Source: Calothrix sp. PCC 7507 (GTDB lineage: Bacteria > Cyanobacteriota > Cyanobacteriia > Cyanobacteriales > Nostocaceae). From it: a DNA stretch of 64,000 nucleotides. Of this stretch, positions 16,933 through 24,700 are shown piece by piece. Position numbers and translations under genes: made by a program. The stretch is taken from the NCBI RefSeq assembly GCF_000316575.1, contig NC_019682.1, forward strand, positions 1,612,001-1,676,000, in the 5' to 3' direction. Under the pieces are notes generated by a model. The model worked only from the letters and a program-made list of their open reading frames with translations. It was not told where the DNA came from and did not search any database. Numbering within the stretch: position 1 is the first letter of the stretch; the number at the start of each line of letters is the position of its first letter.

Positions 16933-17297
16933 AGAGGATGTTTGAAAAGTCATGATTGATGTATCAAATATTTTTACCCCTCCCTAACCCTCCCCTTGTT
17001 AAGGGGAGGGAACTAAATTTTCTTGTTTCCCCCCTTAACAAGGCAGGGCTGTTTCATTCCCTAAAAGCCTTTAAAAATCAAGGGTTCAGGAGATGAAAAA
17101 TAAGCAAGGTATTCAATTGGCATTCAATCTTAGGCATCAATATGGTCAACAATTCATGACTTTTGCCCGAATATTTATCGCCAATGATATTGACAAAATA
17201 CATACCTTGTCGAATGAATCAGCCCTGCCTTAACAAGGGGGGATTAAGGGGGGTAATGGAATTAAAATCACAGCCAACCACTTTTCAAACATCCTCT
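16933..17297. repeat. Composite repeat with GAGGATGTTTGAAAAG inverted ends
   Basis: Outer inverted repeats GAGGATGTTTGAAAAG (16934-16949) and its reverse complement (17281-17296) bracket the G/C hairpin repeat (16971-17254), which in turn is split by a MITE at 17044-17227. Without the MITE and one target copy the middle matches the uninterrupted hairpin repeat at 6701-6787. Confidence 0.8.
17044..17227. mobile_element. MITE copy 1 (184 bp)
   Basis: Ends are CAGGGCTGTTTCATTC and, at the other end, CAGGGCTGATTCATTC on the opposite strand. The 11-bp CCTTAACAAGG is directly repeated on both sides (17033-17043 and 17228-17238). No coding frame inside is credible, so the element must be non-autonomous. 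It interrupts the G/C hairpin repeat. Confidence 0.88.
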
Positions 17298-17334
17298 AAT
17301 AAAAAGCTTGCTTGTCTTACAATAAGAGTTCCCT

Positions 17335-17405
17335 TAGAGGGTGTTTAAAAAGTATAAAATATCTGACAAATTATACCTTTCATGGATTTTCCAAACATCC
17401 TCTTA
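17335..17405. repeat. Short inverted-repeat element related to the GAGGATGTTT ends
   Basis: TAGAGGGTGTTTAAAAAGT on the left and the complement of TAAGAGGATGTTTGGA on the right enclose about 40 AT-rich bases. The ends resemble those of the composite repeat just upstream, so it is probably a smaller relative of the same repeat family. Confidence 0.55.
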
Positions 17406-17476
17406 GCTGGAGACTAGCAAGCTTATCTTGGTAAAGAATAAGCTTTTTACTTGGATTATAAAATCTATTTAAGATT

Positions 17477-17974
17477 ATGAAAACAATTATTTCTCTAACT
17501 ACAGTACTTTTATTATCTCTCTCCTCTGGTGATATCCAGAAAAAACTAGTAAATAATCGTTCTTTAATTATGGCTGCTCAACACACTACAGAATCTCCAG
17601 ATATACAGGTTGTTAAAATCACTTTATTAGCTAGAGAAGAAAAAATGCCACCAATCGGAGAACTAGCTCATCCCAATCGAGACATTGGCTTTGCTTCTGT
17701 ATTCATCCGTTTAACAAACCTGAAAGAATCCGACTCGAAAATCACTATTCAAAATATTAAAATTGTGAATGTAAATAATGGTACTTCACAGAATTTTAGT
17801 TTTTCTCCAAAAAAGATTGTCTTGCATCCACTAGAAAATTCTGAACAGGTATTCCATTTGAAAAATAAGACGGGATATTCAGGTAAAGAGCCAGTAAAGG
17901 CTATTGTGATTTATGAAATTGGTAATCTAGTTAGTCAAATAGATTCTGATTTAACTGAAGTAGATCGTCTTTGA
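17477..17974 (+). CDS. Hypothetical exported protein
   Basis: A 165-residue protein with a short hydrophobic N-terminus (MKTIISLTTVLLLSLSSG) that fits a signal peptide or anchor. The rest alternates strands and polar loops (IQVVKITLLAREEKMPP, GFASVFIRLTNLKESD, VKAIVIYEIGNLV) and looks like a small beta-sandwich. I do not recognise a family. It lies downstream of the calpain-like protease on the same strand, separated by the repeat island; whether it is linked to the protease is unknown. Confidence 0.6.
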   Translation: MKTIISLTTVLLLSLSSGDIQKKLVNNRSLIMAAQHTTESPDIQVVKITLLAREEKMPPIGELAHPNRDIGFASVFIRLTNLKESDSKITIQNIKIVNVNNGTSQNFSFSPKKIVLHPLENSEQVFHLKNKTGYSGKEPVKAIVIYEIGNLVSQIDSDLTEVDRL

Positions 17975-18076
17975 AACCAAAATTATTTGGTAAGAACGTC
18001 TCAATTATCAATAATCGCAATATCCGGGGCATTGGGGTAATAGGTATTCTTATCTTCCTCATCTCCCCCTGCCCCC

Positions 18077-18341
18077 CAGGGCCGATTCATTCCCTAAAAT
18101 GGTTAAAATTGCAAGGGTCAAAGAGATGAAAATTTAGAGCCAGCGCCGAATTTTGGGAAAATTTTTGCGTCTTGAAGCCCAAATAATGTCATTTTTCTTT
18201 GCGTCTTTGTCTTGAAAAGTTCAGAGCGCCGGCTTCCGGCGCTCCGACTTTTCGCTGCGCCTACCCTGCGGGTTCCGCTTGCGGTATGCGTGAGAATATC
18301 CCCTTGACAAATCTCACACAGCAACGAATGAAACAGCCCTG
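18077..18341. mobile_element. MITE copy 2 (265 bp)
   Basis: Left end CAGGGCCGATTCATTCCCT, right end (opposite strand) CAGGGCTGTTTCATTC. The 10-bp CCCTGCCCCC is repeated directly at 18067-18076 and 18342-18351. The interior differs from copy 1 and holds a GC-rich hairpin segment (GCGCCGGCTTCCGGCGC). The right target copy ends on the last base of the coiled-coil gene's stop codon. Confidence 0.85.
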
Positions 18342-18350
18342 CCCTGCCCC

Positions 18351-18812
18351 CTACTCTCTGCTCCCTGCGCCATCCCGCTCCCGTGTCCAGCTATCAATAG
18401 CATCGCCTAAGGCGGTGGTTAAGTTTTTGCGGGTTTGAGCGTGGTTGTCTTGTTCGTTTTTCAATGCTTGTAGCAGGCGATCGCGTTCTTTGGCGATTGT
18501 CATGAATTTAGTTTTTAATTCTTCTAGAGAATTGATCTGGGCAATTTCTTCAACGATCGCTGTTGCTGCTGTAGCATCCGGGAGTGTAACACCATCAATA
18601 CCCTGGAGGTTTTGAATTTCCACCTTCAAAGATGCGATCGCCTGTTGTGAGAGTTGAGCATCTATGCGGCGTTGTTCTGCTTCTGTATTGTAGAGTTTAC
18701 GCCATTTTTCTGAACTTTCCCAAGCTGTATCGCGATCGCGCTGAAGTTCCGCCATCTGCTGTTTCAGCCCCTGAATTTCATCCAACCACTGTTTTGTTAG
18801 GTTTTGATTCAT
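18351..18812 (-). CDS. Coiled-coil protein of unknown function
   Basis: A protein of about 153 residues, almost entirely helical, with long coiled-coil stretches (EIQGLKQQMAELQRDRD, AEQRRIDAQLSQQAIASLK, LKTKFMTIAKERDRLL). It has no membrane segment. The start is ambiguous: STRR units just upstream provide extra in-frame ATG codons, and the ATG at 18812 (MNQNLTKQW) is chosen as the first outside the repeat. The last residues (DGAGSRE) are encoded by repeat-like C-rich sequence next to the MITE 2 target site, so the original C-terminus may have been altered. Confidence 0.65.
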   Translation of the reverse strand: MNQNLTKQWLDEIQGLKQQMAELQRDRDTAWESSEKWRKLYNTEAEQRRIDAQLSQQAIASLKVEIQNLQGIDGVTLPDATAATAIVEEIAQINSLEELKTKFMTIAKERDRLLQALKNEQDNHAQTRKNLTTALGDAIDSWTRERDGAGSRE

Positions 18813-18910
18813 TGTCATTTGTCATTTGTCATTTGTGAAGAGTCAACCCTTCGGCTACGCTCAGGGCAAGAGGTCAAGGGTCAAACAAAAGTCAAGAGGT
18901 TCTTCTCCAA
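18813..18910. repeat. STRR block (TCATTTG and related heptamers)
   Basis: Tandem GTCATTT units, a GC-rich snippet, and GTCAAGG-type units between the coiled-coil gene and the YihY-like gene. Confidence 0.75.
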
Positions 18911-19033
18911 GTCCCCAATCCCCAGTCCCTCACATAAGTATTATTTCGGTAAAAGAAGTAAAAAGATAGATGCTCTAAGCACTTAAAATCTGGCACATTA
19001 GTTAAAAAGACCAAGCAGCCAAAACTTAACGTT

Positions 19034-19933
19034 ATGAGACAGTCTCGTTTTGTCCGCTTCTTTCGCCATCTCAATTGGCGTACCCTCAACAAAACAGTTG
19101 TGAGGACAATCGAAAGACGACTATTGGGACTTGCCTCAGAAATTGCCTTCAATGCCATGCTATCGCTGTTTCCGGCCATTCTTGCCATCTTCACAGCCAT
19201 TGGTTTATTAGCCGAATCCTTACAAGAGACTTTCAGACAACTAGCCGGTCAAGTTAGTCAAGTAGTCCCAGAAGAAGCGTTAGTTCTCATTCGTGATTTT
19301 GCCACGAAAGAAATCACTCAATCTAAAAATAGTGGTTTGTTTTCTCTCAGCTTTATACTGGCGATTTGGACTGCTTCTGGGGCGGTGAGTACCGCCATGA
19401 CAGCTTTTGATCAAATCCATCAAATTCCCCCAGAAAAAATCCGCCCTTTTTGGCAAGCCAAACTCGTCTCGTTAGGACTAACAATAGGGACTATACTGCT
19501 GTTGCTGGCGGCTTCTTTCTCAGTATTTATCAGTGACCTATTGTTAACAATTGTCGTGAGTGAAAATAGTTCTTTAGGTTTCTTATTACATCTTTGGCTA
19601 CTGTTACGCTGGCCTTTAGCTTTAGTAATTGTGGCAGTTGCCTTTGCCTTTGTCTATCGCTATGGTCCGAGTCAGTGGCAATCAGGCACACCAATCATGT
19701 CAGGGGCAATTGTCGCATCTGTGTTCTGGGCGATTTTATCTGCCTTATTTCGGCTTTATGTCGCCAATTTCGGCAACTATAACAAAGTCTATGGCGCTGT
19801 AGGAGCGGTGATAATTTTAATGCTGTGGCTGTGGATGAGTGCTTTTGTTCTCTTGGTAGGCGATCAGTTGAATGTGACTGTGGGTGAAGCTATGCGATCG
19901 CGCCGAGAGCCAAAATTTATGAAAAAATATTAA
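19034..19933 (+). CDS. YihY/BrkB family membrane protein
   Basis: A 299-residue integral membrane protein of the YihY/virulence factor BrkB family (once misnamed RNase BN). About six membrane helices can be picked out, among them LGLASEIAFNAMLSLFPAILAIFTAIGL near residue 35, LFSLSFILAIWTASGAVSTAM near 105, and VYGAVGAVIILMLWLWMSAFVLLVG near 265; the GNYNKVYGAVGAVIILMLWL region is the family's best conserved stretch. The cytoplasmic N-terminus is basic. The function is uncertain; a transport role is assumed. It stands between STRR blocks, so it is probably transcribed alone. Confidence 0.88.
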   Translation: MRQSRFVRFFRHLNWRTLNKTVVRTIERRLLGLASEIAFNAMLSLFPAILAIFTAIGLLAESLQETFRQLAGQVSQVVPEEALVLIRDFATKEITQSKNSGLFSLSFILAIWTASGAVSTAMTAFDQIHQIPPEKIRPFWQAKLVSLGLTIGTILLLLAASFSVFISDLLLTIVVSENSSLGFLLHLWLLLRWPLALVIVAVAFAFVYRYGPSQWQSGTPIMSGAIVASVFWAILSALFRLYVANFGNYNKVYGAVGAVIILMLWLWMSAFVLLVGDQLNVTVGEAMRSRREPKFMKKY

Positions 19934-19934
19934 G

Positions 19935-20150
19935 GGGATTAGGGACTGGGGACTGGGGACTGGGGACTGGGGATTGCACTTCGGCTCCTTTCGACTGCCC
20001 TCAAGGCGAGCCGCTCAGTGAGCAGGGATTGGGGATTGGGAAAATAACCTCTTGACTCTTGTACAGACGCGATTAATCGCGTCTCTTGACAAATGACAAA
20101 TGCCCAATGACCAATGACAAATGACAAATGACCAATGACCAATGACCAGT
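19935..20150. repeat. STRR blocks (GGGGACT, TGACAAA/TGACCAA heptamers)
   Basis: Four GGGGACT-type units follow the YihY-like gene, then scattered repeat snippets, then from about 20092 a run of TGACAAA and TGACCAA heptamers ending before the DUF4112 gene. Confidence 0.85.
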
Positions 20151-20187
20151 AAAATATTTAATCACCCTCTACCAAGTCATCAAGCCA

Positions 20188-20694
20188 ATGCCAAATTATC
20201 TTGATAGGTTTTCCACCATTGAACCTGATGCCAAGGCACCTACTTTAAAGCGGCTGCGTCAACTTAGCTGGCTGATGGATAAGGCTATTACCATTCCGGG
20301 AACAAAAATTGGCGTTGGTTTAGATCCAATTATCGGACTTATACCTATTGGCGGTGATTTTTTGGGCGTCATGCTGTCTTGCTATATAGTCTTAGAAGCA
20401 GCACGTCTTGGCGCGTCTAAGGCTACTCTGGGCAAAATGGTCGTCAATATCATCATTGATGGCTTGGTAGGCGCTATCCCGGTGCTGGGAGACTTTTTTG
20501 ATTTTGCTTGGACGGCTAACACCAACAATCTCAAGCTCTTGGAAGATTATTTAAAGTTTCCCAGCCAAAATAAAAGTGCAGATGGATGGTTTATTTTTGC
20601 GCTTTTAGTTGGATTATTATTACTCGCCATTGTCTTGGTGGCAATCCCTGTGATACTAATTAGATTGCTGTGGCAAGCCTTAACTGGTGGATAA
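20188..20694 (+). CDS. DUF4112 family membrane protein
   Basis: A 168-residue protein with the DUF4112 core: LSWLMDKAITIPGTKIGVGLDPIIGLIPIGGD, then a membrane helix, then LVGAIPVLGDFFDFAWTANTNNLKLLE. A final helix (WFIFALLVGLLLLAIVLVAIPVILI) anchors the C-terminus. The function is unknown. It ends 20 bases before the ATG of the alpha/beta hydrolase, so the two are likely co-transcribed. Confidence 0.85.
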   Translation: MPNYLDRFSTIEPDAKAPTLKRLRQLSWLMDKAITIPGTKIGVGLDPIIGLIPIGGDFLGVMLSCYIVLEAARLGASKATLGKMVVNIIIDGLVGAIPVLGDFFDFAWTANTNNLKLLEDYLKFPSQNKSADGWFIFALLVGLLLLAIVLVAIPVILIRLLWQALTGG

Positions 20695-20714
20695 ATTAGT
20701 CATTGAAAACAGGA

Positions 20715-21650
20715 ATGAAAGATTGGTGGCAGGCTACTTTTCCGCAAGGGCGGAAAAGTCTAATTATTAGTGATGCTCAGGGTTATCCCGTACAAATTGC
20801 TTATGGTGAAATAGGTACAGGTAAGCCGCTAATTTTATTACATGGTATGGGCAATTGGAGCTATAATTGGCGTTATAGTATTGCACCTCTATCTAAATAT
20901 TTTCGGGTAATTTGTTTTGATGCCAAAGGTTACGGTTTTTCGGATAAACCCGTGTCTCGCCGAGAACATAATGGGCATCAAGTTATTGAATTAGCACGAA
21001 TTATTCAGGCATTATGTGATGAGCCTGCCGTAATTGTGGCAGAATCTTTAGGGGGATTAGTTTCCCTAGCTTTTGCTCAAGAATATCCCGAATTAATAGC
21101 GCGGTTAGTAGTAGTTAATGTGCCAATTTTTGCCGAACGTTTACCTCATTGGGCTATGTGGTTACTTGCCCAAACACCCTTAGAGATATTGCAAACTGTC
21201 GATTCTTTGCGCCTCGCATATTTGTTTGCACCTCTATTTAGAGAAGTTATGGCAATAGAAAGACGCGAGGTGTTGTTTGATCCGTCAATTCTTACACAAG
21301 AAGATGTTTATTGGATCACCTATCCATTTATTGAGCTTCCTGGTACTATCGTGAAAGTAGCTGAAGAATTGCAAATAGCTGCACGAGAAATTGAGCATTG
21401 GCAAGTCAATAAACCCAATATGCTCAGTAAAATTCAAAGTAATCTAAGTGCTATTCAGTGTCCCACATTAATTTTGTGGGGTGAGCAAGATAGTTGGTTT
21501 CCTGTTAGTCATGGTGAGAAATTATATCGACACCTCTCGAATGCAAAATTACAAATTTTACCTAACTGTTGTCATGATGCAGCAATGGGTTCTTCAACAC
21601 AGCTAAATGCAGCGATTGTGGAGTTTCTTCAAGATACAAATTTTTTGTAA
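20715..21650 (+). CDS. Alpha/beta hydrolase
   Basis: A protein of about 311 residues with the alpha/beta hydrolase fold: oxyanion strand LILLHGMGNWSYNW, nucleophile serine in AESLGGL, acid in LWGEQDSWFP, and histidine in NCCHDAAMG. There is no signal peptide, so it should be cytoplasmic. The substrate is unknown; the sequence is of the general esterase/lipase/haloperoxidase-like type. An in-frame TTG lies four codons upstream at 20703, but the ATG at 20715 follows CAGGA and is preferred. It lies directly downstream of DUF4112. Confidence 0.85.
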   Translation: MKDWWQATFPQGRKSLIISDAQGYPVQIAYGEIGTGKPLILLHGMGNWSYNWRYSIAPLSKYFRVICFDAKGYGFSDKPVSRREHNGHQVIELARIIQALCDEPAVIVAESLGGLVSLAFAQEYPELIARLVVVNVPIFAERLPHWAMWLLAQTPLEILQTVDSLRLAYLFAPLFREVMAIERREVLFDPSILTQEDVYWITYPFIELPGTIVKVAEELQIAAREIEHWQVNKPNMLSKIQSNLSAIQCPTLILWGEQDSWFPVSHGEKLYRHLSNAKLQILPNCCHDAAMGSSTQLNAAIVEFLQDTNFL

Positions 21651-21665
21651 ATTTTCTCTTCGTTC

Positions 21666-21691
21666 GTAGTGAGGACTTTAGTCCTCACTAC
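21666..21691. repeat. Perfect 11-bp hairpin repeat
   Basis: GTAGTGAGGAC-TTTA-GTCCTCACTAC, a perfect stem 15 bases after the hydrolase stop codon. Identical-looking hairpins are common interspersed repeats in Nostoc genomes (general knowledge). It may end the transcript, though no T-run follows. The rest of 21651-21974 shows no gene and should contain the promoter for heme oxygenase. Confidence 0.7.
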
Positions 21692-21974
21692 AAACTCTTC
21701 AAACTTTCTGGGGTGAAACACTAGTACGCCACGGCGTAAATAAAGCTACCATTTTAAAACCACACAAAGCTTACAGTATATACCTCTTACTTTCATACTT
21801 CATACTTCAGCCTTCTTGTACTAGATCAAAGCAAGTATTTTTTAATACTGCTAATCCCTGATCAGGCTGCCTCCACTCCATTAAACTTAAGGTTAAGTTT
21901 TGAAAAGTTTGGTTTATCATGGGTTTTATATAGCCATAAAGTTATATAAGAAACTAAAGTACAAGTAATGGAAG

Positions 21975-22706
21975 ATGAGTAGTGATTTAGCCAGCAAGCT
22001 GCGGGAAGGAACGAAACACTCCCATGCGATCGCAGAAAATACGGCATTTATGAAATGCTTCCTCAAAGGGATTGTGGAAAAAGAGCCATTCCGGAAGCTG
22101 ACAGCAAACTTGTATTTTGTCTATAGAGCCTTAGAAGCAGAACTTCAGCGCTATTGTAGTCATCCTGTAGTGGGTTTGATTTATTTTCCGGAACTGAACC
22201 GTCAAGGTAATTTAGAGAAAGACCTGGCTTTTTACTACAATGAGGATTGGCGTAATCAAATAGTGGCTTTAGAGGCGGGTAAAGCTTATGTTGCACGTAT
22301 CCATGAATTAGCTAATACCGAACCTACACTACTGATTGCTCATGCTTATGTTCGCTACATGGGGGATTTGTCTGGGGGACAAAGCTTAAAAAAAATTGTT
22401 CGTTCTGCAATGAACTTACCACCAGATCAGGGAACTGGGTTCTACGAATTTGAGAATATACCTAATATCGAAGCTATTAGAGCATTTAAAGCTAAGTATC
22501 GTCATGCTTTAAATTCACTACCAGTAGATGATATCTTAGCTGAAAAAATTGTGGATGAAGCCAACTATACATTTGAACTCAATTGTCATGTTTTCCATGA
22601 ATTAGAGACAGATGTGAAAGCCGCGATTGGTGACTACGTTTTTGATTTGCTCACACGCCAAGATAAATCAGGGAATACTTCGTCAGAACTAGTTGCGGCA
22701 GATTAA
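21975..22706 (+). CDS. ho2: Heme oxygenase (likely the low-oxygen HO2 type by context)
   Basis: A 243-residue heme oxygenase that opens heme to biliverdin, the precursor of phycobilins, using ferredoxin and oxygen. The proximal heme ligand is H17 in REGTKHSHAIAEN, and the distal helix motif is YMGDLSGGQ. The whole length matches cyanobacterial HO. It is followed by hemN and a BchE-like gene. In Synechocystis and Leptolyngbya the second heme oxygenase is grouped with hemN and an alternative cyclase and is induced under micro-oxic conditions, so this is probably the HO2 paralogue. That assignment rests on neighbours and not on a sequence comparison. Confidence 0.92.
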   Translation: MSSDLASKLREGTKHSHAIAENTAFMKCFLKGIVEKEPFRKLTANLYFVYRALEAELQRYCSHPVVGLIYFPELNRQGNLEKDLAFYYNEDWRNQIVALEAGKAYVARIHELANTEPTLLIAHAYVRYMGDLSGGQSLKKIVRSAMNLPPDQGTGFYEFENIPNIEAIRAFKAKYRHALNSLPVDDILAEKIVDEANYTFELNCHVFHELETDVKAAIGDYVFDLLTRQDKSGNTSSELVAAD

Positions 22707-22895
22707 GCATCAAATATCCAAGTCAAATTTAGGGAAGACATTGATTATTTTGAGTTTTTTAATAGCGGGTATTTTGTCTCTACAATCTGGAAACCCGCAG
22801 TCATCAAAAATTCAGAATAGTTCGGTGTGGGTATCCACTTCAAGAAATATCCTACCTAACAATGAAACATAGTTGCTAAAAATATAGCGATGCAA

Positions 22896-22987
22896 TTTGA
22901 TTTTTGAACTACACGTAGTATCCAAGCTACAAGTAGGGTGGGCATTGCCCACCAAAACCTGGATATAGTGGGCATCGCCCATTCTAC
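22896..22987. repeat. Double-palindrome repeat with TTTGATTTTTGAAC end
   Basis: TTTGATTTTTGAAC (22896-22909) followed at 22933-22987 by two GTGGGCATTGCCCAC-type stems. It is the same element type as 56293-56616, without the right-hand end repeat. Confidence 0.75.
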
Positions 22988-23024
22988 TATATATACTATT
23001 GCAAGATTCGAGGTTATTAGCAGC

Positions 23025-24422
23025 ATGAAACTGGCAACGCAGACAGTCCAATTTAACTCGGATTTACTCAAAAAATACGACCAACCCCTGCCAAGATATA
23101 CTAGTTATCCCCCAGCAACAGAGTTAAAGGATAATTTTGGTGACTTAGATTTTAGAGCAGCGATCGCAGTCGGTAATTATCAGAAAACTCCCCTTTCTCT
23201 CTATTTCCATATTCCGTTTTGTGAAACTGCTTGCTATTTTTGTGGTTGCAACACCATTATCACTAAAAGAAAAGAACTTGCTGAACCATATTTAAAATAT
23301 CTTGAACGCAATATTCAACAAATTTCGGCGCTAGTTTCTCCAGAACGTCAAGTGCATCAACTCCATTGGGGAGGTGGCACTCCTAACTATTTAGACTTGC
23401 GTCAGGTCAATTTTTTATGGGACAGAATTAATCGATATTTTAGCTTAGATGATAATGCTGAGATTTCCATTGAAATCAATCCCAGCTATGTTAACAAACG
23501 CTATATATTTGCTTTAAAAAAGTTAGGGTTTAACCGGATTAGCTTTGGAATTCAAGACTTTAACTCTCAAGTGCAAGCGGCTATTAATCGCGTTCAACCA
23601 GAGCCAATGCTCTTTGATGTCATGCAATGGATTCGAGAGGCAGGATTTGAGAGTGTGAATGTTGATCTAATTTATGGGCTACCTTTTCAAACTCTAGATA
23701 CATTTACCAAAACAATTAAAAAGACACTCGAACTCGAACCAGATAGAATTGCTGTCTTTAACTTTGCTTATGTTCCCTGGATGAAACCTGTACAAAAGCA
23801 GATTCCCCAAGAGGCGCTACCTCAACCTTCAGAAAAGTTAGATATTCTCCAAATGACTATCGAACAATTAACCACAAATGGGTATATATTTATTGGCATG
23901 GATCACTTTGCTAAACCCAATGATGAACTTACTATCGCTCAACAAGCAGGACAACTCCACAGGAATTTTCAAGGATATACGACAAAACCAGAATCAGATT
24001 TATTGGGCTTTGGTATCACTTCAATTAGTATGCTGCATGATGTATATATCCAGAATAGTAAGCAGCTAAAAGATTACTACCAAGCAATTGATACCGAGGT
24101 TATGCCGATTGAAAAAGGGGTCAGTCTCAATCGGGATGATATTCTCCGGCGGACGGTGATTATGGAACTCATGTGTCAATTCCAACTAGACATCAACGAT
24201 GTAGAAGAAAAATATCATATAGCTTTTGATACGGATTTTTATGAATATTTTGCGAGAGAATTATCTGAGCTTAAATTGCTAGAAGCAGATGGACTCATTC
24301 GCATGTTGCCAAATGGCATTGAGGTAACGCCAACTGGTAGATTACTGGTGAGAAATATTGCCTCTATCTTTGATGCTTACACCAGAAAGAGCAAAAATGT
24401 AGCCTTTTCTAAGGCTATTTAA
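23025..24422 (+). CDS. hemN: Oxygen-independent coproporphyrinogen III oxidase
   Basis: A 465-residue radical SAM enzyme that decarboxylates coproporphyrinogen III to protoporphyrinogen IX without oxygen. The cluster-binding cysteines are C66, C70 and C73 in PFCETACYFCGC, with the extra C75 typical of true HemN and absent from HemW. The glycine-rich HWGGGTPNYL motif follows, and the C-terminal HemN domain (LLGFGITSISML..., LELDINDVEEKY-like) is present. The open frame reaches back to 22938 through a palindromic repeat, so the ATG at 23025 is used. It sits between heme oxygenase and a BchE-like gene in a set suited to low oxygen. Confidence 0.95.
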   Translation: MKLATQTVQFNSDLLKKYDQPLPRYTSYPPATELKDNFGDLDFRAAIAVGNYQKTPLSLYFHIPFCETACYFCGCNTIITKRKELAEPYLKYLERNIQQISALVSPERQVHQLHWGGGTPNYLDLRQVNFLWDRINRYFSLDDNAEISIEINPSYVNKRYIFALKKLGFNRISFGIQDFNSQVQAAINRVQPEPMLFDVMQWIREAGFESVNVDLIYGLPFQTLDTFTKTIKKTLELEPDRIAVFNFAYVPWMKPVQKQIPQEALPQPSEKLDILQMTIEQLTTNGYIFIGMDHFAKPNDELTIAQQAGQLHRNFQGYTTKPESDLLGFGITSISMLHDVYIQNSKQLKDYYQAIDTEVMPIEKGVSLNRDDILRRTVIMELMCQFQLDINDVEEKYHIAFDTDFYEYFARELSELKLLEADGLIRMLPNGIEVTPTGRLLVRNIASIFDAYTRKSKNVAFSKAI

Positions 24423-24484
24423 TTTGGTTGGCATTTGTTATTTGTAACTGACATCTTGCACCACCTGCAATAATACATTTTTTT

Positions 24485-24553
24485 GTAGGGCGGGCACTGC
24501 CCACCTTGATCTGAAACACTGATGTTTTCGTTGGTGGGCACTGCCCACCCTAC
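24485..24553. repeat. Double-palindrome repeat (GTGGGCACTGCCCACC type)
   Basis: Two palindromic stems (GGGCGGGCACTGCCCACC and GGTGGGCACTGCCCACCC) separated by about 30 bases, between hemN and the BchE-like gene. It belongs to the same family as 22933, 40071 and 56312. Confidence 0.8.
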
Positions 24554-24700
24554 GGTTATTGATAATGGTGTAAGTTATTAGTTGTAACGGACTTCAAGTA
24601 ATTTTGTAGGGCGCGTTATCACGAAGATAAATGAGAATGTCCGAGAGTTTTTGCGTAAATCCTATTACTTTGTTAACTGTCAAGAATCAGGAGGCAAATT

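Noticed and set aside
17163-17348. 61-codon frame crossing the MITE 1 right end
   Set aside because: It spans the MITE border and the hairpin repeat, so it cannot be an old gene; no family match.
24560-24700. Cobalamin riboswitch before the BchE-like gene
   Set aside because: A B12 riboswitch would make sense here, but no B12-box-like sequence or fold was found by eye.
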